A stretch of 15,172 bases of DNA from Deltaproteobacteria bacterium (GTDB taxonomy: Bacteria > Desulfobacterota > Syntrophia > Syntrophales > Smithellaceae). The notes below the pieces were generated by a model. It had not been told where the DNA came from and ran no database searches. It worked only from the letters and a program-made list of their open reading frames with translations. The position numbers and the translations under genes were made by a program. The DNA lies in NCBI GenBank assembly GCA_019136325.1, contig JAGVUJ010000031.1:1-15172 (forward strand), written 5' to 3'. Below, in pieces: positions 14,538 through 15,172 of this stretch (positions are counted from its first letter, which is position 1; each line of letters starts with the position of its first letter).

Positions 14538-14567
14538 CTTATAATATAATGTGTCTTGCATTTTCAA
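14538..14567 (-). promoter_or_regulatory. Candidate promoter of the mannose-1-phosphate guanylyltransferase gene
   Basis: On the minus strand TTGAAA (14562-14567) is followed after 18 nt by TATAAG (14538-14543). Transcription would start about 40 nt before the ATG at 14491. The AT-rich core (two overlapping TATAAT copies on the plus strand, 14540-14550) could also serve the divergent gene. Confidence 0.4.
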
Positions 14568-14592
14568 GCCGGAAAATATATTTTGTTTCGTC

Positions 14593-15172
14593 ATGGTTCA
14601 AAAAATATATCCGGAAATCATTTTAAAAAAGGGCCGGGAAGCAGCTCTGCTGCGCGGGCATCCCTGGATCTTTTCCGGCGCAATCGCCTCCGTTCGGGGA
14701 AATCCCCGCGCCGGCGATATTGTTCTGGCGAAGGATTCGGCGGGCCATTGCCTGGCGCTTGGTTTTTTCAATCCTTCAACAGACATCTCCTTCCGTGCTT
14801 TGACGAAAAAATGTGAAGAGAATATCTCTGAATATTTCTGGCAGTCCCGCCTGCACGATGCTTATAAGCTGCGGCAAAAAATAATCGGCGAGCAGACCAA
14901 CGCCTATCGTCTGATTAATGCCGAAGGTGACGGATTTCCGGGACTGATTGTTGACGTCTATAACACGACCCAGGTTTTTTCCATCGCCACGGCCGGCATG
15001 GAAAAACAGAAAAATCATATTCTCAACGCTCTTGTTTCTCAGTTGAAACCGACGTGTATTTATGAGCGGAGCGACAGCCGGTCGCGTAAAATTGAAGGAC
15101 TGGAAAATGCCAGCGGGGTGGTTTTCGGCGAAGGCGGAACCGGTGTTCCGGAGATCATGGAAAACGGCTTAA
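14593..15172 (+). CDS. RlmI-type 23S rRNA (cytosine-C5)-methyltransferase, 5' part (runs off the window)
   Basis: SAM-dependent RNA methyltransferase of the RlmI (YccW) family, which modifies a cytosine in 23S rRNA in E. coli. From ATG 14593 there are 193 codons with no stop before the window ends, about half of the usual 390-400 aa. The N-terminal PUA domain is visible (GREAALLRGHPWIFSGAI, GDIVLAKDSAG, LALGFFNPSTDISFRAL). It is followed by the start of the RlmI-specific middle region (YRLINAEGDGFPGLIVDVY, IYERSDSRSRKIEGL). The catalytic Rossmann domain lies outside. The ribosome site is weak. The exact target base in this organism is not known, so the name describes the family. Confidence 0.85.
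   Translation, partial: MVQKIYPEIILKKGREAALLRGHPWIFSGAIASVRGNPRAGDIVLAKDSAGHCLALGFFNPSTDISFRALTKKCEENISEYFWQSRLHDAYKLRQKIIGEQTNAYRLINAEGDGFPGLIVDVYNTTQVFSIATAGMEKQKNHILNALVSQLKPTCIYERSDSRSRKIEGLENASGVVFGEGGTGVPEIMENGL

Noticed and set aside
1..15172. CRISPR array, prophage, toxin-antitoxin or biosynthetic cluster
   Set aside because: No regularly spaced direct repeats, phage genes or paired small toxin/antitoxin genes were seen. The coding regions are housekeeping genes apart from the IS debris and the HMA selenoprotein.

Overview
The window looks like chromosomal DNA of a Gram-negative anaerobe, most likely a Desulfobacterota/Syntrophales-type bacterium. This is inferred from gene content and protein style, not from a search. 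The evidence is a selenocysteine tRNA, a molybdenum-cofactor gene, Sec-type signal peptides with SurA-like periplasmic foldases, a lipoprotein foldase, and an HD-GYP response regulator. Most genes are ordinary housekeeping genes. The ends and the gaps between genes hold the more unusual material.

Layout. Positions 1-190 carry IS debris: the first 15 codons and terminal region of an IS256-type element (minus strand), abutting a fragment of an IS3-type OrfA. Next comes tRNA-Sec (selC, 233-330, minus) with its own promoter, then moeA (minus). A divergent control region leads to the plus-strand cluster mfd - parvulin lipoprotein - SurA-like parvulin - uvrA (1816-10266, gaps of 26, 17 and 14 nt). 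After a 170-nt gap comes a REC/HD-GYP response regulator that appears to start at a CTG codon (10437-11582). On the minus strand lie yggS and maf, in the order maf then yggS. A small plus-strand gene (13116-13418) and a minus-strand mannose-1-phosphate guanylyltransferase gene (13415-14491) converge with overlapping stop codons. The window ends inside an RlmI-type rRNA methyltransferase gene.

The most interesting item is the small gene at 13116-13418. Read with one in-frame UGA as selenocysteine, it gives a 100-residue exported HMA (MerP-like) protein whose metal-binding CxxC is CxxU (Cys35-Ser-Ala-Sec38). A perfect 7-bp hairpin with a 5-nt apical loop (G at loop position 2) begins its loop 18 nt after the UGA, as expected of a bacterial SECIS element. 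A promoter-like sequence overlapped by a TTGGCG-N9-CGCCAA dyad lies just upstream. The tRNA needed to decode that UGA is encoded about 13 kb away in the same window. A conventional gene finder would miss this gene because UGA splits it.

How the genes relate: tRNA-Sec supplies the 21st amino acid, probably for formate dehydrogenases elsewhere in the genome (which also need the MoeA product) and for the small HMA protein here. Mfd and UvrA both act in nucleotide excision repair, and two periplasmic foldase genes sit between them in what looks like one transcription unit.
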